A stretch of DNA of 64,000 nucleotides from FEN-1219 sp964503125. Its GTDB lineage: Bacteria > Pseudomonadota > Gammaproteobacteria > Steroidobacterales > Rariloculaceae. Made by a program: the position numbers and the translations under genes. Where the stretch lies: NCBI GenBank assembly GCA_964503125.1, contig CAZCZE010000052.1:1-64000 (forward strand), written 5' to 3'. The notes under the pieces were generated by a model that had not been told where the DNA came from, made no database searches, and worked only from the letters and a program-made list of their open reading frames with translations. Every line of letters starts with the position of its first letter. The stretch's first letter is position 1. Positions 15,282-23,766 of this stretch are shown here, one piece after another.

Positions 15282-18233
15282 ATGACATCATCTTGGCCGA
15301 GAGGATCGGAATGGAGGCGATGGGATCTTCATGTCCACTCGCCGGCTTCGTTCGAACATCAGTTTGGAAGCTGGGACGACTATCTGGCCGCGTTGGGCAC
15401 GATCAAGGGCGTTTCCGTCCTCGGCGTCACTGACTACTTCTTCATTGACGGATACAAGAAAATCCGCGAGCTGCGCAAGGCTGGCGACTTTTCTAACTTC
15501 GATACCGTTCTTCCGAATATCGAGCTGCGCCTTGGTACGTTCATTCCCAAGCGAAGCGACGGCACGCACCTCCGCCGTCTTAACTTTCACATCGTTTTCA
15601 GTGACGACGTAGAGCCGGACGTTATCGAACAACAATTCATCCAGGCGCTTCACTTCCAGATCGAGGGTCATCCGGAAGATGACCGCGGCGTTCGGAATGT
15701 CACCCGGCAGGCCATCGAGGAAGCGGGCCGGTTGGTCAAACAGCATCAATCGAGTTTCGCTCATGATTCGGATTTTGTCGCAGGATGCAAGGTCGTCACC
15801 TTCGATCTGAACGAAGTGCGCAGGGTCCTCCAGAAGAAGTGCTTCGAGGGCAAGTACCTTCTTTTCTTGGCTGCTGAAAACTGGGATCAAATCTCGTGGT
15901 CCGGACAGGACTATCTGGTGCGGAAGAACCTCCTGCAAAGCGCCCACGGGATGTTCTGCGGGCAGGCGAACACGATTGCTTGGTGTCTGGGCCGACATCA
16001 AGACATGAACGAGGATGCTTTCAAGGCGGAGTTCGGCGCGCTGAAACCCTGTGTTCACGGCTCGGATGCACACGCGATTGCTGATCTGTGCAAACCGAAG
16101 GATGACAAGTTCTGCTGGATCAAGGCGGACCCCACATTCGAGGGTTTGCGCCAGATCATTTATGAACCTGCTGACCGCGTGTATGTCGGCCCGAGCGCGC
16201 CGCTCTATCACGACGAAGCGCGCGTGCTTCAGAGTATTTCCCTTTCGAACGCGGACGGGTGGTTCGACGACCTGGAGATTCCGCTTAACCCCGGCCTCGT
16301 TTCCATCATCGGACAGAAAGGGTCCGGTAAATCCGCGCTCGCGGAAATCGTCGCCCACGCTGCGGATAGCTGGAACACCGAAGAACCCGGAAGCTTTCTG
16401 CGGCGCGCCGGCGCTTATCTTGACGATGTTCCTGTGACGCTTACGTGGGCCGATGGCTCGTCCACTGAGGTCCGTCTCGGCGATGAGCAATCCGACGAAG
16501 GCAAAGTACGTTATCTCTCCCAGAAGTTCGTCGAGCGACTGTGCGCGGAAGATCGCATGGGCGGTGAGCTCGTTCGCGAGATCGAAGGGGTGATCTTCGC
16601 GTGTACTGACCCCACGGAGACGCTGAATGCCTCCGACTTCGCTGAGCTTCGCGCGATCCGGACAGACGGGATACGCGCTGACGCGCAACGGCTCCGGGAA
16701 GACCTCGTGAGATTGATCCGCGAAGAAAGCGCATTGCGGGAGAACGCGAAGAAACTCCCGGAGAAGAAAGCACGGATCAAAACCTTGCAGGACGAAGAAG
16801 CTGGTCTGGTGAAACAGGTGCCGAAACCGGCGACGGAAGCAGAGAAGAAGCTCCAGAAGGAGCTTCAGGATCGACGCAACCAGTTGACTGCTATTCAGCA
16901 AAGTATTGCGGCAGACAGAACGCAGCTCCAGAAACTGACGGACATCAGGACGCGCGTTTCAGCGTTTAAGTCGCAGATTACGCGCTTTACATCCGAGGTC
17001 GACGGTCTCCTGAAAGAGGCCGGAATACCTGAGGCCGACAAGGACGCCTTTCACCCCGCGTTCGGCAAGGATACCGACGCTCCGCTTGCTCGGCGGAAAG
17101 CCGCTTTGGAAGCGGACATCAAGAAAAAGGAAGGCAGTGCGGAGCAACCAGCAGAAGGCACGCTCCGGTGGCTAGAAGCGCAGATCAAAAAACTCACCGA
17201 AACGGAGTCTGCGGACAAGGCCCGGCACGAGCGGATCAAGGCTATCCAAACGCGCATCGCGGCCATTGCCGTTGAAGTGAAACGCATACAGGAAGAAGTG
17301 ACGCAGATCGAAGGGCCGGAGAAAGCGCGCATGGAGGCGGCCTACAAGGAGCGTCTTGATGCCTACACCGGTTATTTCCGCGTCCTTCAAGACGAGCAAA
17401 AGGCACTCGAAGAATTGTATGCGCCCGTCAAAGCCCGCCTGACGGTTGAATCCCGATCGGTGCAGGACCCGGAGTTTTCCATTCGGTGGCGGGCGGACCT
17501 CGACTCATGGCTGAAGCGCGGCAGCGCGCTCTTCGACCAGCGCCGAACCTTGCCTTACGGCACGTTCAGCGATCTGTCGAAGGCCGTTCAACAAATTCTC
17601 GTGCCCGCATGGTCGTCCGGCGATCCCGACACCATCCGGGACGCGCACGAGAAGTTTCTTGGGGAATTCAAGAAGAAGGACCTCAAGCCCAAAGACTACT
17701 TGCGCTCGGACGCAACACAGCAGACGTTGATCGAGTGGTTGTACGATGTCGAGCACATCACGCTGAACTATGGCCTGAAGTACAACGGGGCCGATCTCGA
17801 AAAGCTCTCGCCGGGCACGAAGGGAATCGTCCTGCTGATTCTTTATTTGGGACTCGATACGGTCGATACGCGACCTCTGATCGTCGATCAGCCGGATGAG
17901 AATCTAGATAACGAATCCATCTACAAGCTGCTGACGCGCTATTTCCGGGACGCCAAGAAACGCCGCCAGATTATCCTGATTACCCACAATCCAAACCTTG
18001 TGGTGAACGCGGATTCGGAGCAGGTCATTATCGCGAGCTGTACTCGCCGCGATGATGGCCTTCCCTATATGAGCTATGTATCCGGCTCGCTGGAGAATAC
18101 GGCTCACGATGGCACCGGCATTCGAGAGCAGACATGCCGCATCCTTGAGGGTGGTACGGACGCCTTCAGGAAACGTGAACTTAGATACTCGCTGTTATCC
18201 GGCGTTGCGAGCAGGGAGAGTCCGCATGTGTAG
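15282..18233 (+). CDS. PHP domain-SMC-like ATPase fusion (TrlF-type)
   Basis: A 983-residue protein. N-terminal PHP phosphoesterase domain: DLHVHSPASFEH at 15-26, GVTDYF near 48, HGSDAH near 260. From about residue 343 there is an ABC/SMC-type ATPase: Walker A IGQKGSGKSALAE, a long charged coiled coil (about 470-715), signature LSPGTKGIVLLIL near 843, Walker B PLIVDQPDENLDN near 865 and the H-loop LITHNPNLV near 906. This architecture matches what I recall as the TrlF family, often found inside type I restriction loci. It is probably an ATP-gated nuclease or phosphatase acting in defence. The coiled coil is rich in Lys and Glu, with codon use less GC-biased than neighbours. Confidence 0.85.
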   Translation: MTSSWPRGSEWRRWDLHVHSPASFEHQFGSWDDYLAALGTIKGVSVLGVTDYFFIDGYKKIRELRKAGDFSNFDTVLPNIELRLGTFIPKRSDGTHLRRLNFHIVFSDDVEPDVIEQQFIQALHFQIEGHPEDDRGVRNVTRQAIEEAGRLVKQHQSSFAHDSDFVAGCKVVTFDLNEVRRVLQKKCFEGKYLLFLAAENWDQISWSGQDYLVRKNLLQSAHGMFCGQANTIAWCLGRHQDMNEDAFKAEFGALKPCVHGSDAHAIADLCKPKDDKFCWIKADPTFEGLRQIIYEPADRVYVGPSAPLYHDEARVLQSISLSNADGWFDDLEIPLNPGLVSIIGQKGSGKSALAEIVAHAADSWNTEEPGSFLRRAGAYLDDVPVTLTWADGSSTEVRLGDEQSDEGKVRYLSQKFVERLCAEDRMGGELVREIEGVIFACTDPTETLNASDFAELRAIRTDGIRADAQRLREDLVRLIREESALRENAKKLPEKKARIKTLQDEEAGLVKQVPKPATEAEKKLQKELQDRRNQLTAIQQSIAADRTQLQKLTDIRTRVSAFKSQITRFTSEVDGLLKEAGIPEADKDAFHPAFGKDTDAPLARRKAALEADIKKKEGSAEQPAEGTLRWLEAQIKKLTETESADKARHERIKAIQTRIAAIAVEVKRIQEEVTQIEGPEKARMEAAYKERLDAYTGYFRVLQDEQKALEELYAPVKARLTVESRSVQDPEFSIRWRADLDSWLKRGSALFDQRRTLPYGTFSDLSKAVQQILVPAWSSGDPDTIRDAHEKFLGEFKKKDLKPKDYLRSDATQQTLIEWLYDVEHITLNYGLKYNGADLEKLSPGTKGIVLLILYLGLDTVDTRPLIVDQPDENLDNESIYKLLTRYFRDAKKRRQIILITHNPNLVVNADSEQVIIASCTRRDDGLPYMSYVSGSLENTAHDGTGIREQTCRILEGGTDAFRKRELRYSLLSGVASRESPHV

Positions 18234-18329
18234 GGACGATGATCCATTCCGTCACTTGCATATGCCGCGCGAGCTAGCGTGCGAGCCAACCTTTTGAACG
18301 AAAAGCGACTTCCCATTTAGGCTCAATCC

Positions 18330-21300
18330 GTGCCGCCCCTTACAGAATCCGATGTCGAAGAAGCCGCCCTCGCCTGGCTGGAATCCGCGGGCTGGCGCAT
18401 CGTTCACGGCCCCGATATCGCACCGGATGCGCCTGCGGCCGAGCGGCGCGACTACGGCGAGGTGGTGCTGGTTCCACGGCTGCGCGACGCCCTGGCGCGG
18501 CTGAACCCGACGCTGCCGGCCGATGCGCTGGAAGATGCTTTCCGCAAGCTCACTCGGCCGGAAGGTGCGGACCTCATCCAGCGCAATCGCGCGCTGCACC
18601 GGCTGCTCGTGAGTGGCGTGACGGTCGAGTACCGCACGACCGCCGGGGAGCTGCGCGGCGCACAAGCTCGGGTGATCGACTTCGACGAACCCGCGGGCAA
18701 CGATTGGCTCGCGGTCAATCAATTCAGCGTCGTCGAGAGCAAGCACAACCGCCGAACGGACGTCGTGCTGTTCGTGAACGGCTTGCCGCTCGCGCTGCTC
18801 GAGCTCAAGAACGCCGCGAGCGAAGGCGCAACGGTCTGGAACGCCTTCCAACAGCTCCAAACGTACAAGACCGAAATTCCGTCGATCTTCGGCACGAACG
18901 CGCTGCTCGTGATCTCCGATGGCGTCGAGGCGCGAGTCGGCGCACTCACGGCCGGGCGCGAGTGGTTCAAGCCGTGGCGCACGATCTCGGGCGAGGCCTT
19001 GGCCGATGCGCACATGCCCGAGCTGCAAGTCGTGATCGAGGGCTTGCTCACGCCGCGTCGTCTGCTCGATCTCGTGCGCGACTTCATCGTGTTCGAGGAC
19101 GACGGCGGCGGGTGGGTCGCGAAAAAGATGGCGGGCTACCATCAGTTCCACGCCGTCCAGGTGGCCGTGGGCGAGACGCTGCGCGCGGCCGAGCTCGCGC
19201 GCGCGGATCGCGTGGCGGAAGCTCGCGGCCGCTACGAATCGGGCCGCAATCCCGGCGGGAAACCGGGCGATCGCCGCATCGGCGTGGTCTGGCACACGCA
19301 AGGCTCCGGCAAGAGCCTCACGATGGCGTTCTACGCCGGCCGCATCATCCGCGAGCCGGCGATGGAGAACCCCACCATCGTCGTGCTCACCGACCGCAAC
19401 GACCTCGACGACCAGCTCTTCGGCACCTTCTCGCGTTGTGCGGAGCTGCTGCGCCAGCCGCCGGTGCAGGCCCAGAGCCGCGCTCATCTGCGCGAGCTCC
19501 TCTCGGTGGCCGCGGGCGGCGTGGTGTTCACGACGATCCACAAGTTCTTCCCCGAGGAGAAGGGCGACCGGCTCCCCACGCTCTCCGAGCGGCGCAACCT
19601 CGTGGTGATGGCCGACGAGGCCCACCGCAGCCAGTACGACTTCGTCGACGGCTACGCGCGGCACATGCGCGACGCGCTGCCGCACGCGTCGTTCATCGGC
19701 TTCACCGGCACGCCGATCGAGCTGCAAGACGCTAACACGCGCGCCGTGTTCGGCGACTACATCAGCATCTACGACATCCAGCGCGCCGTCGAAGACCGCG
19801 CCACGGTGCCGATCTACTACGAGAGCCGGCTTGCGAAGCTCGTGCTGAACGAGACCGAGCGGCCGAACATCGACCCCGAGTTCGAGGAGGCCACCGAGGG
19901 CGAAGAGGTCGAGCGCAAGGAGAAGCTGAAGTCGAAGTGGGCGCAGCTCGAGGCCGTGGTCGGCTCCGACAAGCGGCTGGCGCTCGTGGCGCGCGACATC
20001 GTCGAGCATTTCGAGCGGCGGCTCGAGGCGCTCGACGGCAAGGCGATGATCGTGTGCATGAGCCGGCGCATCTGCGTGGAGCTCTACCGCGAGATCGCGA
20101 AGCTGCGGCCGCAATGGGCAAGCGACGAGGACGAGCGCGGCGCCCTGAAGGTGGTGATGACGGGCTCGGCCTCCGACCCACCCGACTGGCAGCCGCACAT
20201 CCGCAACAAGCCGCGCCGCGAGGCGCTCGCGAACCGTTTCCGCAGCGCGGCCGATCCGCTGCGCCTCGTGCTCGTGCGCGACATGTGGCTCACGGGCTTC
20301 GACGCCCCCAGCATGCACACGATGTACGTGGACAAGCCGATGCGCGGGCACGGGCTCATGCAGGCCATCGCGCGCGTGAACCGCGTGTTCAAGGACAAGC
20401 CGGGCGGCCTCGTCGTCGATTACTTGGGGTTGGCGCACGAGCTCAAGGCGGCGCTCGCCACTTACACCGCGAGCGGCGGCACCGGGCGCACAGCGCTCGA
20501 CCAGGACGAAGCCGTGGCCGTGATGCTCGAGAAGTACGAGGTGTGCTGCGCGCTCTTCCACGGCTTCACCCGGAGCAAGTGGATTACGGGTAAACCGCAG
20601 GAGCGGCTCGGACTCCTGCCGGCCGCGCAGGAACACATCCTGGCGCAAGAGAACGGCAAGGACCGGTGCATTCGCGCGGTGCGCGCGCTGTCGCAAGCCT
20701 TTGCGTTGGCGGTGCCGCACGAGGAGGCGCTGCGCATCCGCGACGACGTGGCGTTCTTCCAGGCCGTCCAGGCTGTGCTCGCGAAGCGCGCGCCGGCCGA
20801 CGCGCGGCCCGAGGAGGATCTCGACCACGCGGTGCGGCAGATCATCTCGCGCGCCGTGGCGCCCGAAGGCGTGGTGGACATTTTCGCGGCGGCCGGGCTC
20901 CAGAAACCCGACATCTCGATTCTCTCCGACGAGTTCCTCGCCGAGGTGCGCGGCATGCCGCAGCGCAACCTGGCCGTCGAGCTGCTCCAGAAGCTCCTCA
21001 AGGGCGAGCTCGCGCTGCGCCGGCGCAAGAACATGGTTCAGGCGCGCTCGTTCGCCGAGATGCTCGAGCAGACCCTGCGCCGCTATCAGAACCGCGCGAT
21101 CGAAGCGGCGCAGGTGATCGAGGAGCTGATCCGACTCGCCAAGGACATGCGCGAAGCGAACGCGCGCGGCGAACAGCTCGGGCTCACCGAGGACGAGCTC
21201 GCGTTCTACGACGCGCTCGAGACCAACGACAGCGCCGTGAAGGTGCTCGGCGACGAGACGCTGCGCGGCATCGCGCGCGAGCTCGTGACGACCGTGCGCA

Positions 21301-21470
21301 ACAACGTGACGATCGACTGGACGCTGCGGGAGAACGTGCGGGCGCAGCTGCGCGTGCTCGTGAAGCGCATTCTGCGTAAGCACGGGTATCCGCCGGATAA
21401 GCAGGAGAAGGCGACGCAGACGGTGCTGGAGCAGGCGGCGTTGTTGTCGGCGGAGTGGGTGGCGGCGTAA
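18330..21470 (+). CDS. hsdR: Type I restriction endonuclease, R subunit
   Basis: ATP-driven DNA translocase and nuclease subunit, 1046 residues, from GTG at 18330. N-terminal PD-(D/E)xK nuclease: RRTDVVLFVNG, then ALLELKNAA near residues 141-163. SF2 motor: Walker A VVWHTQGSGKSLTM near 318, DEAH box VMADEAHRSQ near 426, GFTGTPIE motif III, and ARVNRVFKDKPGGLVVDYLG as motif VI. The C-terminal helical region binds the methylase. It is separated from hsdM-hsdS by three foreign-looking genes, yet its own coding is GC-rich like hsdM, suggesting the three were inserted into an older hsd operon. Confidence 0.95.
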   Translation: MPPLTESDVEEAALAWLESAGWRIVHGPDIAPDAPAAERRDYGEVVLVPRLRDALARLNPTLPADALEDAFRKLTRPEGADLIQRNRALHRLLVSGVTVEYRTTAGELRGAQARVIDFDEPAGNDWLAVNQFSVVESKHNRRTDVVLFVNGLPLALLELKNAASEGATVWNAFQQLQTYKTEIPSIFGTNALLVISDGVEARVGALTAGREWFKPWRTISGEALADAHMPELQVVIEGLLTPRRLLDLVRDFIVFEDDGGGWVAKKMAGYHQFHAVQVAVGETLRAAELARADRVAEARGRYESGRNPGGKPGDRRIGVVWHTQGSGKSLTMAFYAGRIIREPAMENPTIVVLTDRNDLDDQLFGTFSRCAELLRQPPVQAQSRAHLRELLSVAAGGVVFTTIHKFFPEEKGDRLPTLSERRNLVVMADEAHRSQYDFVDGYARHMRDALPHASFIGFTGTPIELQDANTRAVFGDYISIYDIQRAVEDRATVPIYYESRLAKLVLNETERPNIDPEFEEATEGEEVERKEKLKSKWAQLEAVVGSDKRLALVARDIVEHFERRLEALDGKAMIVCMSRRICVELYREIAKLRPQWASDEDERGALKVVMTGSASDPPDWQPHIRNKPRREALANRFRSAADPLRLVLVRDMWLTGFDAPSMHTMYVDKPMRGHGLMQAIARVNRVFKDKPGGLVVDYLGLAHELKAALATYTASGGTGRTALDQDEAVAVMLEKYEVCCALFHGFTRSKWITGKPQERLGLLPAAQEHILAQENGKDRCIRAVRALSQAFALAVPHEEALRIRDDVAFFQAVQAVLAKRAPADARPEEDLDHAVRQIISRAVAPEGVVDIFAAAGLQKPDISILSDEFLAEVRGMPQRNLAVELLQKLLKGELALRRRKNMVQARSFAEMLEQTLRRYQNRAIEAAQVIEELIRLAKDMREANARGEQLGLTEDELAFYDALETNDSAVKVLGDETLRGIARELVTTVRNNVTIDWTLRENVRAQLRVLVKRILRKHGYPPDKQEKATQTVLEQAALLSAEWVAA

Positions 21471-21551
21471 GCGGTCAGGCTCGGTGGGAGCGAAAGTCGT
21501 CCGAACGCCCGGATTCACGGCTCGCCATCGTCAGCGCAGTGGGGTGGACTC

Positions 21552-22973
21552 ATGAACATGGTCACGACGCCGCTCAACTGGACATCGTTGCTGTCTCCGT
21601 GGCGGAGAAGGGACCCGGCGGACCGGCCGCGGGTTTTCGACGGAACCAGAACAGAGCACGAGCGAGATTACGATCGCATCTTGTTTTGTGCCCCCGTTCG
21701 CCGTTTGGCCGACAAGACGCAAGTGTTCCCGCTGGACGAAGACGACAGCGTGCATACGCGGCTGACTCATTCCCATGAAGTATCCAATCTGGCGCGTAGC
21801 ATCGGAGTGAACCTCGCCTTCAACCACGCTGTCTTCCCGAGTGACATCGTCCCCCAACGCAACGTGCCAACTATCTTGGCGGCAGCGGGCCTTGCGCACG
21901 ATCTCGGCAACCCACCCTTCGGCCATCAGGGCGAGATGTCGATACAGGAGTGGTTCGCGAAAAACGAGGCGAAGGTCTTCCCGGCCTCCTGCAGGCTCAC
22001 CGAAGCCATGCGCCAAGACTTCCTTCGCTTCGAAGGCAACGCGCAAACGCTCCGCTTGCTGACGCGCCTGCAAATCCTGAACGACGACCACGGGCTGAAC
22101 GTGACCTGCGGGACTTTGGCGACGCTGATGAAATATGCCGTCGGCTCATCGTCAGCCACGAAGGGTGAGAAGCTGGCTGGTCGACGCAAGCCAGGATTCT
22201 TCGAATCCGAGCGCGGAGTCGTCGAGGAGATCTGGAAGGAGACGGGGCTCGCGGAAGGGCTGCGTCACCCGCTGACCTACATCATGGAGGCGAGTGACGA
22301 CATCGCGTACTGCGTCATCGACACCGAAGACGCCGTAAAGAAGGGGCTCGTCTCCCATCCGGACGTCGTGGCGTTCCTGAGGGACGAGAGCGGCGGCGAT
22401 GCTCTAACACAGCAAGTCATCAAAAAGAGTGAGCAGCGCTACACGGAGTATCGTAAGGAGGATCTGTCCCCGTCTGAGCTCAACGACTTGTCAATGCAGA
22501 TGTTTCGCGTCGATGCAATGAGCGCGATGGTGCCTGCCGTTACCGATGCATTCGTGACGAACCTTGGTGCGTTGATGCAGGGCAGCTTCGAAGGTGATTT
22601 AATAGCTGCGAGCAAAGCGGCTTCGCTCTCTGAGGCTCTGAAGAGTTTCGATCAGCGCCATGCCTACCAGCATGAATCGGTACGGCGCATCGAGCTGCTA
22701 GGTCACACGACCATTCATGGCCTCATGGAGCTGCTGTGGTCGGCGATAACGAACAGAGAGACCCCAGAAAAACTGGGATCCCGTAGGAAGACGCCTTTCG
22801 ACGCGTACCTGTACAGCCGCATCTCCGAGAACTACAGAAGGGTCTTCGAAAGCCCCGCAAATCCGATGCCAACGCGATACAAAGAAGCACAGCTGCTGAC
22901 CGACATGATGTCGGGCATGACCGACCAGTTCGCCCTCGACCTTCTGCGGGAACTCGAGCCCTATGCCGCTTGA
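21552..22973 (+). CDS. dGTPase-like HD-domain triphosphohydrolase
   Basis: A 473-residue deoxyguanosinetriphosphate triphosphohydrolase-like protein. It shows RDYDRILFCAPVRRLADKTQ, TRLTHSHEVSNLARSIG (first metal His), the HD motif GLAHDLGNPPFGHQGE near residue 116, and ASDDIAYCVIDTEDAV near 255. The family hydrolyses dNTPs to the nucleoside and tripolyphosphate; several members starve phage of dNTPs. It follows hsdR by 81 bp and overlaps the next gene by 11 bp, forming a distinct two-gene unit. No regulatory domain is visible. An anti-phage role is inferred from the neighbourhood. Confidence 0.88.
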   Translation: MNMVTTPLNWTSLLSPWRRRDPADRPRVFDGTRTEHERDYDRILFCAPVRRLADKTQVFPLDEDDSVHTRLTHSHEVSNLARSIGVNLAFNHAVFPSDIVPQRNVPTILAAAGLAHDLGNPPFGHQGEMSIQEWFAKNEAKVFPASCRLTEAMRQDFLRFEGNAQTLRLLTRLQILNDDHGLNVTCGTLATLMKYAVGSSSATKGEKLAGRRKPGFFESERGVVEEIWKETGLAEGLRHPLTYIMEASDDIAYCVIDTEDAVKKGLVSHPDVVAFLRDESGGDALTQQVIKKSEQRYTEYRKEDLSPSELNDLSMQMFRVDAMSAMVPAVTDAFVTNLGALMQGSFEGDLIAASKAASLSEALKSFDQRHAYQHESVRRIELLGHTTIHGLMELLWSAITNRETPEKLGSRRKTPFDAYLYSRISENYRRVFESPANPMPTRYKEAQLLTDMMSGMTDQFALDLLRELEPYAA

Positions 22974-23766
22974 GTCCATCGCAACGGACTCGGCTTCGTT
23001 GCGCAAGCGGGTGGCGCGCTTCGTTGACAAGGAGCTCGCCGTCCTTCCACCGTTCTACGAGCTTGCTGAGAAGGCGAAGTCCTTCGGGCCGATAGCGATC
23101 TTCGGCGGTCTCATACGCGACTTGGCGCTCGGGCATTCGCGCGCGTTCTCGTCGGACGTCGATATCGTTCTCAAGGGCATGTCGGTCGACGTGCTAGCCC
23201 GCCACCTGGTGCCCTACCAGGCAGTACGCAACTCGTTCGGTGGGTTCCGTGTGTCGTTCGGACGGTGGGTATTCGATTTATGGACGTTCGAAACCACCTG
23301 GGCATTCGCGAAGGGTTTCGTCCAAGGCCGAGAGCTCGCCGATTTGCTTCGAACCACATTCTTCAACTGGGACGCCGTGTTATTCGAGCTGACCAAAGAA
23401 GAGTTGATCGCTCGCCCCTCCTACTTTGCCGACCTCGAAGCGCGCTCTTTGGCTATCAACCTACGCCAAACGCCGAACGAGCTGGGCGCGGCAGTAAGGG
23501 CGCTGCGTTCCATCGCCGAAGGCGGTGTGTCGGTCGCGCCCGATCTTGCGGCATTCCTGCATTCGCAGATCCGCGCGCATGGGATCGAAGAGATGACGGC
23601 AGCCGACGCGAAGCGTGTGGGGCGCCGGCGGCTGACCAAGGACTTTGTTGGTAGCGTGGCTATTGCCTTAGGCGAACACCAGACCAATCGCCCCGAAGCG
23701 CCGTTCACTTTCTTCGATTTCCAACGCGAGCTGGCCCTACCAGTGGGGACTCGCGCTGGGGGATAG
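22963..23766 (+). CDS. Nucleotidyltransferase-fold protein coupled to the dGTPase
   Basis: A 267-residue protein with a polymerase-beta-type nucleotidyltransferase head like that of CCA-adding enzymes: IAIFGGLIRDLALGHSR near 45-60 (GG and RD motifs), followed by SSDVDIVLKG near 63-72 (metal-binding DxD). A possible third carboxylate is in RWVFDLWTF. The C-terminal half is helical and ends in FDFQRELALP. The ATG lies inside the end of the dGTPase gene (11-bp overlap). It is not MNT/HEPN-like in length. A nucleotide-modifying partner or antitoxin of the dGTPase is the working idea; substrate unknown. Confidence 0.72.
   Translation: MPLESIATDSASLRKRVARFVDKELAVLPPFYELAEKAKSFGPIAIFGGLIRDLALGHSRAFSSDVDIVLKGMSVDVLARHLVPYQAVRNSFGGFRVSFGRWVFDLWTFETTWAFAKGFVQGRELADLLRTTFFNWDAVLFELTKEELIARPSYFADLEARSLAINLRQTPNELGAAVRALRSIAEGGVSVAPDLAAFLHSQIRAHGIEEMTAADAKRVGRRRLTKDFVGSVAIALGEHQTNRPEAPFTFFDFQRELALPVGTRAGG

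Noticed and set aside
18252..21518. A 1088-codon open frame on the minus strand across hsdR
   Set aside because: It mirrors the HsdR frame and its translation is rich in Arg, His, Leu and Val without any domain; such antisense frames arise in GC-rich codons. HsdR motifs on the plus strand are unambiguous.
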